Below are positions 32,565 to 44,559 of a stretch of 64,000 nt of DNA, piece after piece (position 1 is the first letter of the stretch; every line of letters starts with the position of its first letter). Where the stretch lies: positions 2,877,501 through 2,941,500 of the forward strand of contig JALGPY010000005.1 of NCBI GenBank assembly GCA_023055425.1. The letters are read 5' to 3'. Made by a program: the position numbers and the translations under genes. This DNA comes from Linanthus parryae (lineage: Eukaryota > Streptophyta > Magnoliopsida > Ericales > Polemoniaceae). Under the pieces are notes generated by a model. The model was not told the DNA's origin and made no database searches. It saw nothing but the letters and a program-made list of their open reading frames with translations.

Positions 32565-34023
32565 ATGGATATTGTGAAATCACTAGATGAATCAAACCCA
32601 CAAAAACTCGAAATTTCACTCGATGAAAACCCAGAAACACAGAAGGATCTTAACTCAAAATGCCTCTTTGGTAAAGTTCTGGCGAAGAGGGAAGTTAGAG
32701 CCCAGACAATCTCAACAATTTTCAACAAAATCTGGAAACTAAGAGGAGGTTTTTCTATTGCAGCAAGGGGGGAGAACGTCTTATCCTTTCTCTTCGAAGA
32801 TGAAGAAGATTGTAGAAGGGTCTGGGAAGGAATACCGTGGACGATACAGAACAGGGTTATCGTTTTCCGGCGATTCCAACCAGAAATCGACCCGGTGAAG
32901 CTTCGATTCAGAGAAACTCCGTCCTGGATCCAAGTTCGGGGTCTCCCGATGGAGAAAATGACGGTGAACAACGCTGAAACGATTTGGAACTCCATAGGAA
33001 GGTTTATGGAGGTGGATTCAAAAGGGGAATCAGGGATAATCAACTGCCCAGTGATGCAGATACGAACAGAGATTGACATCACGAAACCCCTGTGTCAAGG
33101 TTTTGCGATGAATCTTAAGGAAGGAGGACATTTCTGGATACCTTTTGCTTTTGAGAAATTGGGGGATTTCTGCTATCGTTGCGGCAGACTAGGTCATGAA
33201 GATGTGGAATGCAAATTCCTAAACCAGAAGAAAGGAATGGAATCAGGCTACGGTGCTCATATGAGAACAATGGAGAAAAAAGACCTTTTATCCTAGAGAA
33301 AACAACAAATCGAAAAACAGTGAGAAATCTGGAAAGAACAATTCACGGTCCTCTGCAGTAGATGAGGAAAACAAGAACGAAACAGGGGATGACGGCGAAA
33401 CCACGGATTCCGATGATCCTCGATGGAGCACACACGCCGAGGAGCGTGTAAGGCAAATTCGAATGAAGATGAAGGACACTAAGGACGACACCTGTCTGGA
33501 TGGTACAATCATTACACAAAATCCCAAATGGCAATTTGTGGAAGAAAAGGACGATCTGCAAATCCTCAGATACAGCTGCAAAAGACGACAAGGAAAAAAG
33601 ATGACGATGATACACGAAAATGAGATGGAAGAGATATTTACGAAAGGGCAAAAAGGGGAAAGCAGCTCTATTGATTGTGGTGAGGCGGAGCCCTTAGTGG
33701 GCCAGAATGACCAGAAGAAATGGGAGATTGAAGCCCAATTGAGCAGCAACAATAAAAGCCCGAAGATTAAATTATGGGTCAATATTGACAAAAATGATCC
33801 ACTCTGGATTCACCAATACCTAAACTCAAAGCCCATACCGCACAAAGAGGATATCCCAGATGAAGAGACGGGATACAAAAAAGAAGTTGAAGACATTGAG
33901 AAAGAAAAAAGAAAACGAAGCGGAGATGGACAAGAATTTGAACTTCAAAGACAGAAAGAAAAATGGGAGAAGAACCCGAAAGAAGCAGCTGAAGAATTTG
34001 CGAAGAGTCAAGAGCTATTGTGA
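32565..34023 (+). pseudogene. LINE A ORF1 (DUF4283 / CCHC RNA-binding protein)
   Basis: Reading from ATG 32565 (MDIVKSLDES), residues about 25-190 match the DUF4283 pattern of plant LINE ORF1 proteins (FGKVLAKREVRAQTISTIFN, WTIQNRVIVFRRF, PSWIQVRGLP). A zinc knuckle CYRCGRLGHEDVEC lies at about 33174-33215. The protein normally coats LINE RNA. A 1-nt change in the A-run near 33272 ends this frame at 33296, and a lysine-rich tail continues in another frame to 34023. Confidence 0.9.
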
Positions 34024-34362
34024 TTAGTCAGTGTTTGGCTGACCAGATGAGCATAAATCTCCATTTGAAGCGCGAGTACCACATAATTGAAATTTCAGAA
34101 CAACAGGAGGCCAAAAGACAAAAACTCGGGTATGAAAAACACAAGAAACAGAAGATGGATCATGGTGTGGAGATTATTGAGCATGAAGTTACAGGAGAGT
34201 TCGGTGATGAGATTATTGTGCAGCAGAAGGAGAGGAAAAAGTTCTCATCACAAACAAAAAGATTGGGTACTTAAGGAGAAAAGTTCTAATCGAGCAGGAA
34301 TCACAATAAGAACAGGAGCGGATGGCTGAGGAGGCGGGCCTTACCACGCCCCCCAACCCCAA

Positions 34363-37072
34363 ATGAATGGCATGATGTGGAATTGCCGAGGGTTAGGACA
34401 GACCTCAGCAATTCGTCAGCTGAAGTCCTCTATCAGACAGGAGGATCTGGAATGGATTTTCTTGGCTGATACAAAGGTATCTTTTTGTAAATATGAATTT
34501 ATCTTAAAGCAATTAGGTTTCAAGTTCTTCTCTTCTTTGGATCCAGTTGGAAAAGCAGGAGGGGTTTGTTTTGCGTGGAAAGAGGAAAAAAATGCGAAGT
34601 TAAATATTTTTTCTGTTCTTATGTTTCCTAACAATGGCAAGCAAATGTGGTTACTGAATTGCATCTATGCTCCATGCAAAAAAATCCAAAGAGAAAAATT
34701 ATGGCAAGATTTACTTTATATTTGTAGAATATGTGATCTTACCTATTGTGTAATAGGTGATTTTAATGAGGTGGTCAATCAAAAAGACAAATGTGGAGGC
34801 AGCCCAGTAAGTCAGTGCTCCTGAGGAGGAACGAACAACTTCTTACATGAAGCTAGTCTTCTGGATGTGGGTTTTATTGGAAGCAAATTCACTTGGTCTA
34901 ACGGCTGGAGTCCAGGCAAAACTATCTACTGGACAGGTGTTTTGTTGATCCGCCTTGGAGAAGGAACTATCCAAATGCTACAGTTATGCACAAATCTACT
35001 ACTAGTTCAGACCACATCCCAATAATCCTGATGATCAACCCAAAAAGGGAAAAAGGAGTCTGGCCTTTTAGATTTGAACAAGTATGGACAAGGGACAAAA
35101 GAAGTTTTGAAGTAGTGGAGAATGCTTGGAGGCAACCTATAATGGGCAAAGCAGATAAGTGGCTAGTCAAGATCAGAAACACAAAGACTGCTATGAGGAA
35201 ATGGAACAGAGATAAATTTGGAAATGTGGAGACAAACATCAAGAAAGCCCAAATCAGACTGGAAGAGATACAACTAAGTCAAGACAACCAAAAGCAAGAA
35301 GAGGAGAGAAAACTAAAAGCAAATATCAAAGAGCTGTTGTTAAGACATGAGATAGTGTGGAAACAGAAATCAAGAATACTATGGATTAAAGAAGGTGATG
35401 CTAATACAAAGTTCCTAAGAGAAATACTATTGATGCAAAAGCTTCTATAAGGGGGAGAAGAAATGCTATTGATGCAATTATGGATAATGAAGGTAATTGG
35501 GTTACTAAGAGAAATGGTATACGAGATGTTTTCTGTGCTTTTTATAAAGAGCTCTTCACCTCTAACGGCAATGACCCCACAATGCTGAAAGACTTGGTAC
35601 AACCAGTGATAGACCATGAAAGTTGGAACAGTCTCTGTCAAATTCCAACTAATGAGGAGATCATAGATATAGTCTTCACCATGGGAAGCTTTAAAGCTCC
35701 AGGCCCAGATGGGATGACAGCGCTATTCTACAAGACATATTGGAATACTGTAGAAAAAGACTTTTGTGATGTTGTGAAAGATTTCTTCCAATCCAGCAAA
35801 ATGAAGAGGAGTATAAATGCCACCTTCATGTGCCTGATCCCAAAGAGAGATGATGCAACTAGAGTTGAGCATTACAAACCAATAAGCCTTTGCAATGTCA
35901 CTTACAAGGTGATCGCCAAAATAATTTCTAACAGGCTTAAACCGTGGTTGGATAGGATTGAATGTCCAAATCAAGCTGCTTTTGTATCGAATAGGACCAT
36001 CCAAGAGAATGTCATCTTGCTCCATGAAGCCTTACACACAATGTCCAAGAAGCAAGGAAAACAAGGTCTAATGGCAGTCAAGGTAGATATGGAGAAGGCC
36101 TATGATCGACTAGAATGGAGTCTCATTATTCATGTGCTGCAATGGCTTGGATTCCCTCCTCAATTTACCAATTGGATTCATGAATGTCTTAGTACCGCAA
36201 ATTTCTCTATTCTAATTTAATGGTGGGCCATATGGATTCTTTCAAGGCAAGAGGGGTATAAGACAAGGTGACCCATTATCACCTTATCTCTCTTCATAAT
36301 ATGTGCGGAAATGTTGTCAAGAATTATTGGTTTTACTAGTAGTCAGAATTGGATACATGGCATCAAGCTAGCTAAAGTTGCTGCCCCTCTTGATCACCTT
36401 ATGTTCGCGGATGACTTAATCATTCTTTGCAGAGCTAATGAGGTAAATGCTACAAATTTGGATATGTGCCTGAAGTTATATGAGAACTGCTCTGGTCAAA
36501 AAGTCAACTGTGCAAAGTCCTCAGTATTTTTTAGCAAGAACACGCACGGGAGAATGAAGAGGCAAATAAGAAGTAATCTGAAATTGAAGAAAGGTTCCAA
36601 AGAGGCTGTTTACTTAGGCCTCCCTATGTTCATCAAGAGATCAAGATCGGCTTCCTTCTCTCAAGTTATTGACAAATTTGATTCAAAGGTGTGTGGTTGG
36701 ATGTCTAAGTTACTCTATTTTGCTGGAAGACATGTGCTCATTAAAAGTGCTCTAAGCAGCACTCCTTCTTACCCAATGCCGATTTTCATGCTTCCCAAGA
36801 AGATTACAGATACGTGTGATTCTAAAAGTGCTCAGTTCTGGTGGGGTGGCACCAGTAGTAAGAAGAAACTACACATTCATGCTTGGACAAAACTTTGTAA
36901 GAAGAATAGTGAAGGAGGGCTGGGGTTTAGAGTGAGTCATGCTCACAACAAAGCACTCATTGCAAAACTTGCTTGGCATATGTAGAGTGGTGTGGATTGT
37001 CTTTGGACTAACCTCCTTAGAAAGAAATATTGCAGAATATTGCCTTTTGAGAGAGTGGAAAAGAGACCTCAA
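34363..37072 (+). pseudogene. LINE A ORF2: endonuclease and reverse transcriptase
   Basis: ORF2 starts MNGMMWNCRGLGQTSA, the usual apurinic-endonuclease opening, with CVIGDFNEV near 34750. Reverse transcriptase has FKAPGPDGM (about 35692), YKPISLCNVTYK, VDMEKAYDRLEW and the catalytic FADD (MFADDLIILC, about 36404). Breaks are an in-frame TGA at 34822 (fits CGA to TGA), frameshifts near 34920, 35445, 36210 and 36280, and TAG at 36983 (fits CAG to TAG). The frame then enters the Copia B insertion point and resumes in frame at 50189. Confidence 0.93.
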
Positions 37073-38499
37073 TGTTGGGTTTTGAAGTAGGTAACGCAGC
37101 GGAATAACAAAATTTAATTCTACTTCAAAGCCCACCACGTATCGTCAGGAAGAGACATCATAACATGATAAGGGACATAGTATTGTGTACCTTTGAATTT
37201 GTGAGATCACACGAAGAATGATGTCCTCGTCTCTACGGTTGATCCACGTCTAGAGGTGAGATCTAGATTCTTCCTTCAAACAAGTGCTAGCTTGAACCCG
37301 GAGGAAGAGGGAAGAAGATCAAAGCAACAAAGGCACAAAGGGAGGGGCGGCCTCCTCTTTGAGCCGACGGGAAGGGGGGGCGGACGGGGTTAGGGTTCGG
37401 CCCTAGCTCTTGTCTTGCTCTCTCTTGCTTTCTCTCCCACTCTCTTTGTTATGTCTAACAACAATTAAGTGGAAAGGAAGCTTAGGGCTCTTTATATACT
37501 CCAACAACTCCTTGTTGTTTCCATAAAAGAGTTTCCTTATTCTAGATGAACTAGAACTATTTCCTTCCTTGCAAATTAGTCCTACTAAGTTTGCAAGGTG
37601 TTGCACAATGATCCTTCTATTAATTAATTAATATTAATTAATCTCAAATCTAGCTTTACTCTATTTGACGTGTGACCCCATAGGTTTCTATATAGTTGGT
37701 AGTAACTCTTACTAACATAGAGCGGTGTCTAGCAACACATCCATGCCACCCAACCAATAGAAATAGTCAGTGATCCCGACAAACCTCTTGTGCCCAATAT
37801 GTCAAATTGTACTATCCCTTTGCCTCCATATCCGGATTGGACACGAGACATAAATCGTCACACTCGTATATCCAATCCATAGTTCCTCGATCCTGGGAAT
37901 ATGCTTATGCTTGCAGATAACATCAATATCTCTATATTGATTTATCTGAGTCTGGCCAGACATTCAATAAGCCTCATCCCTCGAGTGGACATGGATATTT
38001 ACCCCCATTATGTGGGAGGGACAAATCCTATCTACATCACTACGATCTCTAAGCTTGCTTCCTATCACGCCCGATAGCCATCTTTATGATTACCCAGTTA
38101 CGGTGTAACGTTTGATAACATCAAAGCGCAATATTCCACAACTAGAGTATCTAGTGAATTCAAGTCTAAGGATTGCAATTATATTAGCACTACGAAAAGC
38201 GATTGTGACTTGACATAATTTAATGTATCCTTTTCGTTGTGGGTCAATACAGTATGCCATTACTCATAATGCATACCCATGTGTTAGACTTGATATCTCC
38301 ATATCAATCCACCCACATACTAGTCTATATTTGATCGTCCTATTAATCAATATAGCGGATTAGGGATACTTAAGATAAACAACACATTTATCTACGGACT
38401 TCATTATATTAAATATCACAATATATAATAAACGAATATTCTAGCCAAAACAATGTTCATACTAAAACTACGGTTGTCTCTAGGGCATCTATTCCAACA
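37073..38499 (-). repeat. 3' LTR of Copia B
   Basis: This 1427-bp repeat pairs with 48766-50183. Differences include small indels and scattered substitutions. Confidence 0.95.
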
Positions 38500-38511
38500 G
38501 TCTCCCACTTG
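38500..38511 (-). other. Polypurine tract of Copia B
   Basis: On the minus strand AAGTGGGAGAC lies directly before the 3' LTR. Confidence 0.75.
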
Positions 38512-38513
38512 CA

Positions 38514-39890
38514 CTAGAGCCAATCTGGCGCATCTCGTATGCCTATAGATCTGGCGTGCCCTTCATGCTTTCGTTGCGCAAGAGGTTTCGTGAGAGGATC
38601 TGAAACATTGTCATCCGTTGGAATCTTGCACATCTTCACATATCCTCGATCGATCATATCACGAATAAGATGGAATCTCCTAAGTACATGCTTTGACTTC
38701 TGGTGTGATCTTGGTTCCTTGGCTTGTGCAATTGCCCCAGAGTTGTCACAGTACAACTCTATGGGATCCACGATGCTAGGGACCACACCGAGCTCAGTGA
38801 TAAACTTCTTTATCCAAACTGCCTCTTTTGCTGCTTCCGCGGTAGCAATGTACTCAGCTTCTGTTGTAGAATCAGCAACTGTCCCTTGCTTGGAACTCTT
38901 CCAGCTTACAGCTCCTCCATTCAGGCAAAACACATATCCAGACTGCGATCTTGTTGTCATCTTTGTCGGTTTGGAAGCTTGCATCAGTGTAACCCTTTAC
39001 ACTTAGCTCTTCCTTACCTCCAATTATCAAGAATACATCCTTAGTTCTTCTCAAGTACTTCAGGATGTTCTTGACAGCAATCCAGTGAATCTCACCCGGA
39101 TTGGACTGGTATCTGCTCACCATACTCAACATGTATGATAAGTCTGGTCTAGTACATAGCATGGCGTACATGATAGATCATATGGCTGAAGCATAGGGTA
39201 ACCTACTCATGCGGTCCTTCTCAATCTCATTGGAGGGACAGTCATTCTTAGAAAGAGTGACTCCATGCGACATGGGCAAGAATCCCTTCTTGGAATCTTG
39301 CATGTTGAACCTCTTCAACACCTTGTCGATGTATGTACTTTGACATAGGCCGAGCAACCTTCTAGATCTATCCCTATAGATCTTTATACCAAGTATATAG
39401 GCCGCGTCTCCTAAGTCCTTCATTGCAAAGCACTTTCCTAGCCAATCTTTAATAGATTGCAAGGTAGGAATTTCATTGCCAATGATTAGTATGTCATCCA
39501 CATACAAGACCAGAAATACTACAGAGCTCCCACTAACCTTCTTGTAAACACAAGGCTCATCTTCGTTCTTGATGAAGCCAAACTCTTTGACTGCATCATC
39601 AAAATGTCGATTCCAACTCCTAGAAGCTTGCTTTAATCCATCAATGGACCTTTGCAGCTTACAGACTTTATTGGCATTCTCTGGATCCTCAAAACCCTCC
39701 GGTTGTGTCATGTACACATCCTCGAGGAGGTTCCCATAAAGGAATGCTGTTTTGACATTCATTTGCCAAATCTCATAGTCGTAGTATGCTGCAATAGCAA
39801 GTAGGATTCGAATGGATTTAGTCATGGCGACTGGTGAAAAGGTCTCATCATAGTCAATACCATGAATCTGTCTATACCCTTTAGCTACTT
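38514..39890 (-). pseudogene. Copia B pol: reverse transcriptase (3' part) and RNase H
   Basis: Minus strand: VAKGYRQIHGIDYDETFSPV opens the RT part just after the Copia C insertion. YVDDILIIGNE is near 39490. An in-frame TGA lies at 39178 (ASAI*SIMYAM), followed by RTRPDLSYMLSMVSRY-like sequence. A frameshift near 38965 leads to the RNase H core (GGAVSWKSSKQGTVADSTTEAEY, DNSGAIAQAK), ending ARSIGIRDAPDWL by the PPT. Catalytic YVDD is retained, but the frame is broken twice here. Confidence 0.9.
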
Positions 39891-40186
39891 TGTTGGAATC
39901 AAGAGGACTACTCAAGATAACTAGAGAGAAGAGGAAGACTTGTTCTATTGCTTGACTTGAAAAAGACTTATGTACATAGGTTTATATAGGACTCAAAAAT
40001 GTCTAGTAGCTTCTTCCCACTAACTACTACATTAACTTGGTCAAACCTCATTTAGTTGGTGCAACTACCAACCTCATTAACTTGGACCAAGTCCCACAAC
40101 AATGACACTTTGAAAGTCTTTTTCTAGAAACTAGCTAGTACCACACTAGAAAATGTGACACTAAAAATCAAGTTTAATTTCTAACA
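39891..40186 (-). repeat. 3' LTR of Copia C
   Basis: This 296-bp repeat is nearly identical to 44264-44559. On the minus strand it runs TGTTAGAAATTAAAC ... GATTCCAACA. Confidence 0.95.
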
Positions 40187-40193
40187 CCCTCCC

Positions 40194-43100
40194 TTAAACT
40201 TGATTGGTAACTCCAAGGGAGATCCTCATCATGCGGAAAATGTCCGCCTTGAGAGGCTTGGTGAAGATATCGGCAATTTGATCTTGGGACTTCACATACT
40301 TGAGCTCCACCTTTTTCTTCTCAATGCACTCCCTTATGAAATGGAACCTTGTATCAATATGCTTGCTCCTCTCATGGAACACCGGATTCTTGGCCAATGC
40401 AATGGCCGACTTGTTGTCAACAAAGATCTCCGTTGGCTCCTTTTGCGGCATATAGAGCTCCTTCAATAAATTCCTTAGCCAAATAGCTTGGCAAACACAA
40501 GAACTAGCCGCCACATATTCCGCTTCACAAGTGGAGAGTGTCACAATTGGTTGCTTCTTTGAACTCCAAGTGAAAGCACAATTTCCCATGAAGTATACAA
40601 AGCCGGTAGTGCTCTTTCTATCATCAACGTCTCCTCCCCAATCGCTATCACAATATCCCACAAGTTTGGAATGAGATGAAGGAGAATAAAGAATTCCAAA
40701 ATCGCTAGTACCTTTGATGTAGCGAAGAATCCTTTTAGCCGCGTTCAAGTGAGAAGTAGTGGGGGCCTCCATATAGCGACTAACTAGACCAACTCCATAG
40801 AGTATGTCCGGTCTTGTGCAAGTTAAATACCGCAAGCTTCCAACAAGACTTTTGAACAAAGTCGAATCTACCTTCTTTCCTTCATCATGCTTGGATAATT
40901 TTGCTCCAATCTCAACGGGTGTGCTTACGGAATTGCATTTCTCCATCTTGAACTTCTTGAGAACGTCTTTGGCATACTTCTCTTGAGAAATAAAAATTCC
41001 TTCCTTCCTTTGCTTCACTTCAATGCCAAGATAGTATGACATGAGCCCCATATCCGTCATCTCGAAATGCTTAGCCATCTCCTTCTTGAAATCCTCAATC
41101 ATGCTTGCATTATTTCCTGTGAAAATTAAATCATCCACATACAAGCAAACAATCATTAAATCACCACCATTATTTTTCTTTACATACAAAGCATGCTCAT
41201 GAGGGCACTTGAGAAAATTCTTGTCTTGGAAATACTTGTCAATTCTAGTATTCCAAGCGCGTGGTGCTTGCTTCAACCCATATAGTGCTTTCTTCAATCT
41301 CAACACTTTGTTTTCTTGTCCCTTCACAATATAGCCGGTGGGTTGCTCAACATATACCTCTTCCTCCAAGTAGCCATTCAAAAAGGCCGACTTCACATCC
41401 ATTTGATGGATCTTCCAATTGTTTTGAGCCGCCATGGAAATAATAAGCCTTATTGTTTCAAGACGTGCCACGGGTGCAAACACCTCTTCATAATCAACAC
41501 CATATCTTTGCTTGTAGCCTTTGGCCACCAATCTCGCCTTGTGTCTTTCTACTTCTCCTTTCGCATTCAACTTGGTCTTGTACACCCATTTCACTCCAAT
41601 GGGTTTTTGACCTTTGGGAAGTGTGACAAGCTCCCATGTAGAATTCTTCTCAATCGCCATGATTTCCTCATCCATAGCATTCCTCCAATTCTTGTCTTTG
41701 ACGGCTTCTTTAAAATCTAGAGGTTCACAATCACCAAGTAGACAAAAAAGTGTTAAATCCTCTAAACTTGGAAATACCTCTTCGGATCTTTCATACAAAT
41801 CTCCAAGACTTCTTGTTCCACGTGGCCCTTCAAGTAGACTTCCTTCTTGAGATGATGGACTTTCTTGTCCATGATTGGATGGCACGGGTGATGGAGGAGG
41901 AGTAGCGGGCTGCAACACAACATCTTCTTGAACATGATCAACATCAACATCATCATAAAATGGAAAGAAATCATAATTACCATTAGGAGAACTCCAATCC
42001 CATGAACTTTCTTCATCAAACTCAACATCACGACTAATGATAGTCTTCTTAGTTTCGGGATTGTAGAGTTTATAGCCCTTGGATCTTGCATCATATCCAA
42101 CAAAAATAAATTTCTCACTTTTATCATCTAACTTTGATCTCTTCTCATCCGACACATGGGCATAGGCAACACTACCAAATACCCTCAAGTGAGAAACATT
42201 GAGCTTTACTCCACTCCAAGCTTCTTGAGGAGTTTTAGATTCCACACTTTTAGTGGGGCACCGATTAGACAAGTAAACGGCACAATCAACGGCTTCAGCC
42301 CAAAATTCTTTTGGCATATTTTTACTTTTCAACATACTTCTAGCCATATTAAGAAGGCTTCTATTCTTTCTTTCCGCCACCCCATTTTGTTGTGGTGATC
42401 TTGGAACGGTTAAAGGATGCCTAATTCCATTTTCTTCACAAAATTTTTGAAACTCATTTGAAGTAAACTCCCCTCCTCTATCGGATCTTATCGCTTTGAT
42501 TTCATAGCCACTTTGTTTCTCAACAACTTTCTTGAATCTTTTAAAAGCTTCAAAGACCTCCGATTTATGCTTGAGAAAATAAACCCATGTTTTGCGACTA
42601 AAATCATCAATAAAGAAGAGGAAGTAATTGTTCATACCCATGGACGCCGGTTTGATTGGACCGCAAACATCCGAATGAATAAGCTCCAATGGGAATTTTG
42701 CTCTTGAAGATGATTCTTTGGGAAAACTCTTCCTTGATTGCTTTCCGAATAGGCATCCTTCACAAAGTTGTTCCGGGTGATTGATGTTTGGCAAGCCTTT
42801 CACCATCTTCTCCTTGCCCAATTGCTTCAAGCCTCCAAAATTCATGTGCCCAAATCGCATATGCCAAAGCCAAGATTCATCTTTCACACAAGCTTTCAAA
42901 CATTTAGCAAAGTCATTTCGAATATTCAACAAGAACATCCGATTTTTAGACATAGCAACTTTGGCTAGCAAACTTCCACATTCATCTCTAATGCTCAAAC
43001 AATTATTTTTCATGAGAATCTCATAACCTTTCTCCAAAAGTTGGCCCAAACTCAAAATATTGCTCTTCATATTAGGCACATAATAAACATTGGAGATGAA

Positions 43101-44228
43101 TTGATGATTTCCATTCTTTGAACGGATCAAAATTTTACCTTTACCCCTTACCGCAATTTGAGAGGAATCTCCAAAAGTGACTTTGCCGCTAACTTTCTCA
43201 TCAAGCTCAAGAAACATGTTCTTGTTTCCACACATATGGTTGCTTGCGCCGGTGTCAAGATACCAAGTATTGATCGCCTCCTTGGAATCTCCTTTGTAGG
43301 CCAATAGCAAAGTTGGCTCTACCTCTTCATTCTTCTCCTCCACATAGTTTGCCTTCTCATCAACTTCATTTGAGGCATATCTACATTCCCAAGAGAAATG
43401 CCCAAATTTATGACAATTATAACATTCAATTTTAGACTTGTCATACCTTCTTTCATTGGGTTTTGAATTTCTTCCTCTTCCACGACCTCTTGAGGAATTG
43501 CTCTCTTGCTTCTTTTCCTCCTTGTTGTAGGAAGATTGGCCGCCTCTTCCACGACCTCGGCCTCGTCCACGTCCTCTTGAACTCGACTCGTACCGTCCTT
43601 CTTTCCCTTTTAGAGAAAGTTTTGTTTGAAGCAATTGCTCCAATGGCTCCTTCTTCGGCTTCTTTAGCCTCTCTTCATGGGCTAGCAAAGAACCCATAAG
43701 CTCGTCCACCGTCATGGAGTCTATGTCTTTTGACTCCTCTATTGCCACACTTATGTAGTCGAAATTGGAGGTCAAGGATCTAAGAACCTTTTCCACCACC
43801 GACTTGTCCTTCACATCTTCACCATATCTCCTTAGTTGATTTACAACTAACAAGACTCTTGTAAAATAGTCCGAAATCGACTCGGACTCCTTCATGTGCA
43901 ACAACTCAAACTCTCCCCGAAGAGTTTGAAGCCGCACCTTCTTGACCTTGTCGGCACCTCGAAAGGTGTTTTGAAGGACTTCCCACGCCTCCTTTGAAGT
44001 GGAGACATTGGCAATCTTTGTCATCATAGTGTCATCTAGACACTCATGAATCATCATAAGGGCCTTTTGGTCCTTCTTCTTAGAACCTTCAACAGGTGGA
44101 TTCGCCAATCCATTCTCCACGATGTCCCACACATCTTGGGAGCCAAGCTTCGCCTTCATGCGTATACACCAAGTATCATAGTTGTCCTTGGTGAGCAAAT
44201 GGATAGGAGGTTGATATCCATTAGCCAT
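40194..44228 (-). CDS. Copia C gag-pol polyprotein, intact (1344 aa)
   Basis: The single open frame starts [20 protein letters not shown] at 44228. Domains in order: gag (about 1-250) with an RG-rich linker; CCHC knuckle [14 protein letters not shown] (about 268-281); aspartic protease [13 protein letters not shown] (about 322); pre-integrase ([14 protein letters not shown]); integrase with D (LIHSDVCGP, about 514), D (IRSDRGGEF, about 580) and E (NGVAERKN, about 614). Reverse transcriptase follows ([28 protein letters not shown], about 1027), then RNase H ([30 protein letters not shown]). All catalytic motifs are present and no stop or frameshift is seen. Length is normal for Copia. The only LTR-retrotransposon coding unit here that looks functional; lineage (Tork) is inferred. 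Confidence 0.97.
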   Translation of the reverse strand: MANGYQPPIHLLTKDNYDTWCIRMKAKLGSQDVWDIVENGLANPPVEGSKKKDQKALMMIHECLDDTMMTKIANVSTSKEAWEVLQNTFRGADKVKKVRLQTLRGEFELLHMKESESISDYFTRVLLVVNQLRRYGEDVKDKSVVEKVLRSLTSNFDYISVAIEESKDIDSMTVDELMGSLLAHEERLKKPKKEPLEQLLQTKLSLKGKEGRYESSSRGRGRGRGRGRGGQSSYNKEEKKQESNSSRGRGRGRNSKPNERRYDKSKIECYNCHKFGHFSWECRYASNEVDEKANYVEEKNEEVEPTLLLAYKGDSKEAINTWYLDTGASNHMCGNKNMFLELDEKVSGKVTFGDSSQIAVRGKGKILIRSKNGNHQFISNVYYVPNMKSNILSLGQLLEKGYEILMKNNCLSIRDECGSLLAKVAMSKNRMFLLNIRNDFAKCLKACVKDESWLWHMRFGHMNFGGLKQLGKEKMVKGLPNINHPEQLCEGCLFGKQSRKSFPKESSSRAKFPLELIHSDVCGPIKPASMGMNNYFLFFIDDFSRKTWVYFLKHKSEVFEAFKRFKKVVEKQSGYEIKAIRSDRGGEFTSNEFQKFCEENGIRHPLTVPRSPQQNGVAERKNRSLLNMARSMLKSKNMPKEFWAEAVDCAVYLSNRCPTKSVESKTPQEAWSGVKLNVSHLRVFGSVAYAHVSDEKRSKLDDKSEKFIFVGYDARSKGYKLYNPETKKTIISRDVEFDEESSWDWSSPNGNYDFFPFYDDVDVDHVQEDVVLQPATPPPSPVPSNHGQESPSSQEGSLLEGPRGTRSLGDLYERSEEVFPSLEDLTLFCLLGDCEPLDFKEAVKDKNWRNAMDEEIMAIEKNSTWELVTLPKGQKPIGVKWVYKTKLNAKGEVERHKARLVAKGYKQRYGVDYEEVFAPVARLETIRLIISMAAQNNWKIHQMDVKSAFLNGYLEEEVYVEQPTGYIVKGQENKVLRLKKALYGLKQAPRAWNTRIDKYFQDKNFLKCPHEHALYVKKNNGGDLMIVCLYVDDLIFTGNNASMIEDFKKEMAKHFEMTDMGLMSYYLGIEVKQRKEGIFISQEKYAKDVLKKFKMEKCNSVSTPVEIGAKLSKHDEGKKVDSTLFKSLVGSLRYLTCTRPDILYGVGLVSRYMEAPTTSHLNAAKRILRYIKGTSDFGILYSPSSHSKLVGYCDSDWGGDVDDRKSTTGFVYFMGNCAFTWSSKKQPIVTLSTCEAEYVAASSCVCQAIWLRNLLKELYMPQKEPTEIFVDNKSAIALAKNPVFHERSKHIDTRFHFIRECIEKKKVELKYVKSQDQIADIFTKPLKADIFRMMRISLGVTNQV

Positions 44229-44248
44229 GACTCACTCTCTCAACCGTA

Positions 44249-44260
44249 GCTCTGATACCA
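44249..44260 (-). other. Primer-binding site of Copia C
   Basis: On the minus strand TGGTATCAGAGC lies three bases inside the 5' LTR. It is complementary to initiator methionine tRNA. Confidence 0.9.
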
Positions 44261-44263
44261 CTT

Positions 44264-44559
44264 TGTTGGAATCAAGAGGACTACTCAAGATAACGAGAGA
44301 GAAGAGGAAGACTTGTTCTATTGCTTGACTTGAAAAAGACTTATGTACATAGGTTTATATAGGACTCAAAAATGTCTAGTAGCTTCTTCCCACTAACTAC
44401 TACATTAACTTGGTCAAACCTCATTTAGTTGGTGCAACTACCAACCTCATTAACTTGGACCAAGTCCCACAACAATGACACTTTGAAAGTCTTTTTCTAG
44501 AAACTAGCTAGTACCACACTAGAAAATGTGACACTAAAAATCAAGTTTAATTTCTATCA
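44264..44559 (-). repeat. 5' LTR of Copia C
   Basis: This 296-bp repeat starts TGATAGAAATT, against TGTTAGAAATT in the 3' LTR, so one end base is substituted. Confidence 0.95.

Larger units (their letters stand above)
39891..44559 (-). mobile_element. Copia element C (Tork-like), structurally complete
   Basis: This 4669-bp minus-strand element has 296-bp LTRs (39891-40186 and 44264-44559) differing at two sites I could see. It has PBS GCTCTGATACCA (complement, 44249-44260), a PPT (TTTAAGGGAGGG on the minus strand, 40187-40198) and one uninterrupted polyprotein. It sits in the RT domain of Copia B, between codons of the VVAYKGRL...VAKGY stretch. No 5-bp target duplication is visible (39886-39890 tactt versus 44560-44564 ccaat). 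Three bases (CTT on plus) beyond the 3' LTR match those beside the 5' LTR. Confidence 0.93.
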
